A stretch of DNA of 64,000 bases, taken from NCBI GenBank assembly GCA_942159475.1, contig OW804098.1, positions 118,383,374 through 118,447,373 of the forward strand, given 5' to 3'. Below are positions 59,858-64,000 of this stretch, in pieces (within the stretch, counting starts at the first letter, position 1; the number at the start of each line of letters is the position of its first letter). The notes below the pieces were generated by a model that worked only from the letters and a program-made list of their open reading frames with translations, was not told where the DNA came from and did no database searches. Position numbers and translations under genes: made by a program. This DNA comes from Sthenelais limicola (taxonomy: Eukaryota > Annelida > Polychaeta > Phyllodocida > Sigalionidae).

Positions 59858-61157
59858 CATGTCTTGTATTCTATTAGCTATCTTGGTTTGATTGACAACT
59901 GTAGAGAGGACCACCCATGACTGAATCTGAGTGATCTACACCTACTACACCCTTTGCGATTTCTGGGTTTCAAAAGAGTGTTATGTTCTTTATCCAATAT
60001 TATTATCACAAAATTTACACATATAATTAAGCATTTATAAGCATTTTTAATTAAATATTAAGCATTTTCAGTCGAGCAAAAACTAAACTGCTAACTATGA
60101 CTTGCCATTGCACACAAATAGTTGTCCGTAGAATTTGTTTCCTTGGGAAACGCACAATATATACATTAACTTAAACTGATTATAAAGTTAAACAGAAAAA
60201 TAGTTCATTAAATGATTGATTAACTTAAAAAACTTATAACTTGTTTTATATTGGATTTGATAAATTCGAGAACAAACAAAAGAAACCATAATGCGCTCAT
60301 TTAAAATATAACTAAAAACAAATTATATTCAGATGGCTTCATAAGCTGTGGCTTAGATGGTTTACATCTCAAATTATATTGTAAACAATTGCATTCTTTT
60401 GTGGTTGGATCATTGATGCAATTAGCCCACTGGGCACAGCTTGCTCAGGTATGCCACACCTGAGTCAGGCTGGGAGGGAGAGACGCGCTATCACTGGTTA
60501 ACCGCACCACCTTTCCAATGTAATTATTGTTCACTGCGCTAATTAAATCAGTGGGTAGGGGGGACCACAAGCTTGGGTTTGGAGTAAGGGAGGAGAGGGG
60601 GCAGGCAAGGACCCTATCTATCACATGGACAATGCATGGCCTTGAACAAGAATGCATGATGGGGAGATGGGTCAGTCTACCTGGAAGAGAAGGATTATCC
60701 CTCAGCCAATTAGAATGGGACAGTGCAGTAGAAACATTTCTAGGAACCATGTATATGAATAATTAATTGAAATGATTGGATACAATTAAATAAAGCTGGA
60801 TGCAAAGCCTAAAGCACTCCTTGCCTGGGCCTGAGCTGATGACTACAACCATCTCTGACTTCATTCTTCCGTTTACTATAATACCAAATATCTGGGCAAA
60901 TTTCTCTTGGTTTTTCACAAAATTGTAAAAAAAAAAGAAAATATTGTCAACAAAGCCATCTTTATGATATTTACTAGTGAATATATTCTTTGCAACTTCT
61001 ATGGTTCTGTCTTATTTCAAAAGTTCTGAAATATACTCACATTTTGACAGGCACAAACCAATAGTTGTTCTTCAAGTTATGTACGTGTGTAGACAAGGAG
61101 TGTTTACAAATATTTTGACTGCTGCCCATTGTGAGATGTGCTTAAGTAGTACTGTAT

Positions 61158-61393
61158 GGGTCAAGTTATCAGAAAATGTACAATTCACCTTCACCAATCC
61201 TCTCCAACAACCAGAATTTAAGACAGAAATAACCTTCAAAAAAGAGTTTTTGCACACCTGAGCAGATTCGTTATAACAACACTACCCCAAATATACTCAG
61301 ATATACCCATATATATCATTTTTAGAAGAAATTAGCAGAATTTACTAAGATTTGTGGAAAGCTGCAAATTGTACATGTTCAGAAAATCTGACC
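61158..61393. mobile_element. MITE-1 copy, reverse orientation
   Basis: Begins GGGTCAAGTTATCAGAAAAT and ends TACATGTTCAGAAAATCTGA CC. The plus-strand frame across its left part is fortuitous. Confidence 0.7.
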
Positions 61394-63489
61394 GGTATAG
61401 TTCTATACATTCACCAGTCCTATCATTCATGTGGAGACACGTAGACACACGTGGAGAGAAGAGGTGATGAAGTTATTGATTTTTAATAATGGTGCTTTAT
61501 TAAGATAATCAGGGCAACTCTGACATACGTCAATCATCAATCTATAAATGATTCCACGTTGAATTAATCCACCAATTTTATTCTTCTCTTGATATTTGTC
61601 AGAGAGGTCTTGGAAATCTGTGATGTGTATAGCTCTCTGAAGTTGAGGTAAATAGATAGAAGACATTGTTAAATTCTGAAAATTCTGAGAAAGGTCTCGC
61701 AAATATGGTTTGTGTAATTATAGAGGAAAATATAGTAAATGCTTTTCCCTAAGTAAAGGCATATGCGGCTCAGGGTTCAGTTATAATAGCCAGTAATTAC
61801 ATAATACATCATTTTAATATAAATGTATTAGCTGTCTATTGCGTAATGAAAAATTCATTTCTTATCATTTTCGCCAAGTTCTACTAGTTCCATGATAAAT
61901 AAACATTTTTCACTATATGAAGCAAAAGACATCATGGTCAACTTATGCAGTGTGGCTCTTTGTGGCAACCATAATGTCGAAACGGGTCGGGGAAAAAAAT
62001 AAGAGAAAAAACATACCGGATTGTGGTTTGTAGGTTTAATTCCCATATTTATGCCTTGTTTATGCTAATCTATAGGACGATACACCAATTAAAAGTGTAG
62101 CAAATCTTAATTAATTCAGACTAGTCATTTTTTTATTTAGTAAAACGTGAACAAATACCACACTTTCCCATAGACTCCTATAGATTCTAGAAAAAACCAA
62201 TGGGGTAACATATATTTTACTTTTCATTTATTTGTTTCTTATGTAGCAAGGACAAATTCCATTATATGACAATTGTACTAATACATGTTTTTTTCATTGA
62301 ACTGTCCTGTATACCCTTAAATATGAATTCAATGTATCAAGAGTATTTTACTGATATATAGTTTTGTATATCAGTGATGCTTTAATCAGAGGTCATTTGG
62401 GGTTGAGTGTGGAGACCACGCTAAAAATGCTGTGTCTACACTGTAAATGCGCCGTTTACAAAATTGTACTCAAAACTGTCCATTTGAGGACACATGTGTT
62501 TACAAAACCGTTTACAACACATTCCCCAGGACGCATTATGCTATGGAGACACTGCTGCTACTCACTGCGCCATGACCTCAACTGATCTAAACGTTTTTGA
62601 AGACAATTTTATTTTGGTAACGCAGTCTGCACAACAGTGCGTTTTCATCACCTTTTAGAGTGGCACAGGGTTTAAGGATATATAATGTCTAATTTATAGA
62701 TATTTGAACTACCAACACAAGAAAAGTATATATCAAATCGTTCATATGTGATCAGGAGATGCAAATAACCTATTTAAAAACCAGATTCCTCATAGGTGAT
62801 ATATTTGGAAGTCTAGAAAATACAGGGATAACTGTTACCCCATCACTGCTAGAATACAAATTAATCAAGATCCCTCCCAAAATTATGGTAGAGGCTGTGC
62901 CTCCCCAGGCGCGGCAGAACAGATAAAAAATATTGGGGAGGCAACCTTTTTTTCGGGTAAGAGAGGGGGGGGGGAAGCATTGAGGGTGAGTCTGCATTAC
63001 CCTCCAATAGTACAATAGAATCGAAACATTTCACACTAACCCAATATGTCATCACTTGGACACATTTTAAGCATTTTGGGTGTGAACATTTATCTTCATT
63101 AGGTTTGAAATGTTAAGTTTTTTCTTGCATTTGTTTGGTGCGATGTTTTAAGGTACAGGAAAAGAACACTATGAATTCGGCGGGCATATTATAGCATTTT
63201 TATTGCATTCTGAAGCTGAGGAAATAGTAAATGCTTTTCTTTAACTAAATATGAATACGAATCTATGTTGGTCACCTGACCAACCTAGCGACGACGGCCT
63301 CCATATTGTTTGGTGACCACAGAGCGTTAGCGACGGTACTGATACAATCACTATTCTCCAAGGGATCCGTTGTCGATGGTAGAGCTAGCTAGAGTCCCTG
63401 AGATGTATATGGATAATTAATGATCGTCTAGACTAAGTATAGTCTAGTATGAGGTAATAATAAGAGCAGAGGTTTGTCCTGTTTAGACA

Positions 63490-63975
63490 TAACTTTTATT
63501 AGGAGAAACATGGGTTTATATATCATCATACATGTTATTGCGCATGCGTGCGCATGCGTAATTAATAACCAATCAACATGCATATATTTACCTTCATTTA
63601 CATTATCCAATCATAATGAATATACATGAGCTGACCACAGGGGGTCGCTTATATTAAACCAATAGGAGGGAGATATGTAAATACTACCTCAGGCTACTGT
63701 AGCGTTAGCCAATGATGTAACCTACCAATCAGGTGTTACCTAATTAGGTCAACCTACTTAATAATCAGGTAAGTCCTCAGTGGACTCCTAGTGAGATATT
63801 ATTCAACTAGTTACCTAGACTTGTACTAGTCTGTAGGTTTATTCATAATATTCGTAATGTGATATAACCATATATAATAATTAATGTTAATTTATGCCAT
63901 ATCCTTATGTAATGTTACATAATGTTATATAATGAGATATTGGCATTTATCGTTCGTGACATAACGCCCCCAACT
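63490..63975 (-). mobile_element. Candidate LTR with adjacent polypurine tract (minus orientation)
   Basis: Read on the minus strand, a purine-rich GAAGTTGGGGGCG (about 63963-63977) precedes TGTCACGAACG. A polyadenylation signal AATAAAAG follows about 460 bp later (near 63497). This is the layout of a polypurine tract followed by a 3' LTR. The second LTR and internal region would be outside the window. No target duplication can be verified. Confidence 0.35.
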
Positions 63976-64000
63976 TCATCAGGTGGCTCTCCGTAGTCAC

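Larger units (their letters stand above)
57084..63489. other. Region 5' of gene C without supportable genes
   Basis: Holds the Tc1-like MITE, a retroelement tail, two tandem arrays and a MITE-1 copy. Open frames at 60445-60766, 61427-61702, 62364-62585 and 62770-63055 have no recognised motif and no convincing splice context. Confidence 0.6.

Overview
The window is intron-rich, AT-rich animal DNA, packed with short interspersed repeats and carrying few genes. The two recognisable gene families are a CARD-NACHT (NLR-type) protein and a secreted astacin metalloprotease with two ShKT domains. This pairing fits an aquatic invertebrate such as a mollusc, brachiopod, amphioxus, echinoderm, hemichordate or cnidarian. 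I cannot choose among these from the sequence alone. There is no operon structure, and every gene had to be built by chaining exons through splice sites and reading phase.

Layout. All four genes are on the minus strand. At the left edge lie the first two exons of a CARD gene (gene A, 271-1822), which runs off the window. Next comes a complete tandem paralogue (gene B, 8991-15492): six exons, 504 codons, CARD then NACHT, with no leucine-rich repeats before the stop. Introns and 5' flanks of A and B align as far as about 4.5 kb and 17.9 kb, so a segment was duplicated and not only the exons. Gene D (25032-46016) is a complete 12-exon astacin: signal peptide split by an intron, propeptide, basic cleavage site, catalytic domain, cysteine-rich (EGF-like) segment, Gly/Ser/Thr linker, and two ShKT domains ending on the last cysteine. 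Gene C (51977-57083) has three exons encoding a 276-residue membrane-anchored or secreted glycoprotein of no family I recognise. I see no supportable gene in 57.1-64.0 kb, although a possible minus-strand LTR sits at the right edge.

The remaining DNA is mostly mobile-element debris. It holds at least three MITE-like families with many copies, long near-perfect palindromes, a 5'-truncated non-LTR reverse transcriptase inserted among decayed gag-like reading frames inside a gene D intron, three other non-LTR carboxy-terminal remnants, and several minisatellites.

Functionally, A and B would be cytosolic immune sensors or adaptors, while D and C would act at or outside the cell surface. I see nothing linking the two pairs beyond shared strand and proximity. 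The main points for follow-up are the tandem LRR-less NLR pair with an empty/occupied MITE site, the palindromes that share a GC-rich tip but have unrelated arms, the gene C stop codon next to a MITE end, and the unknown family of gene C.
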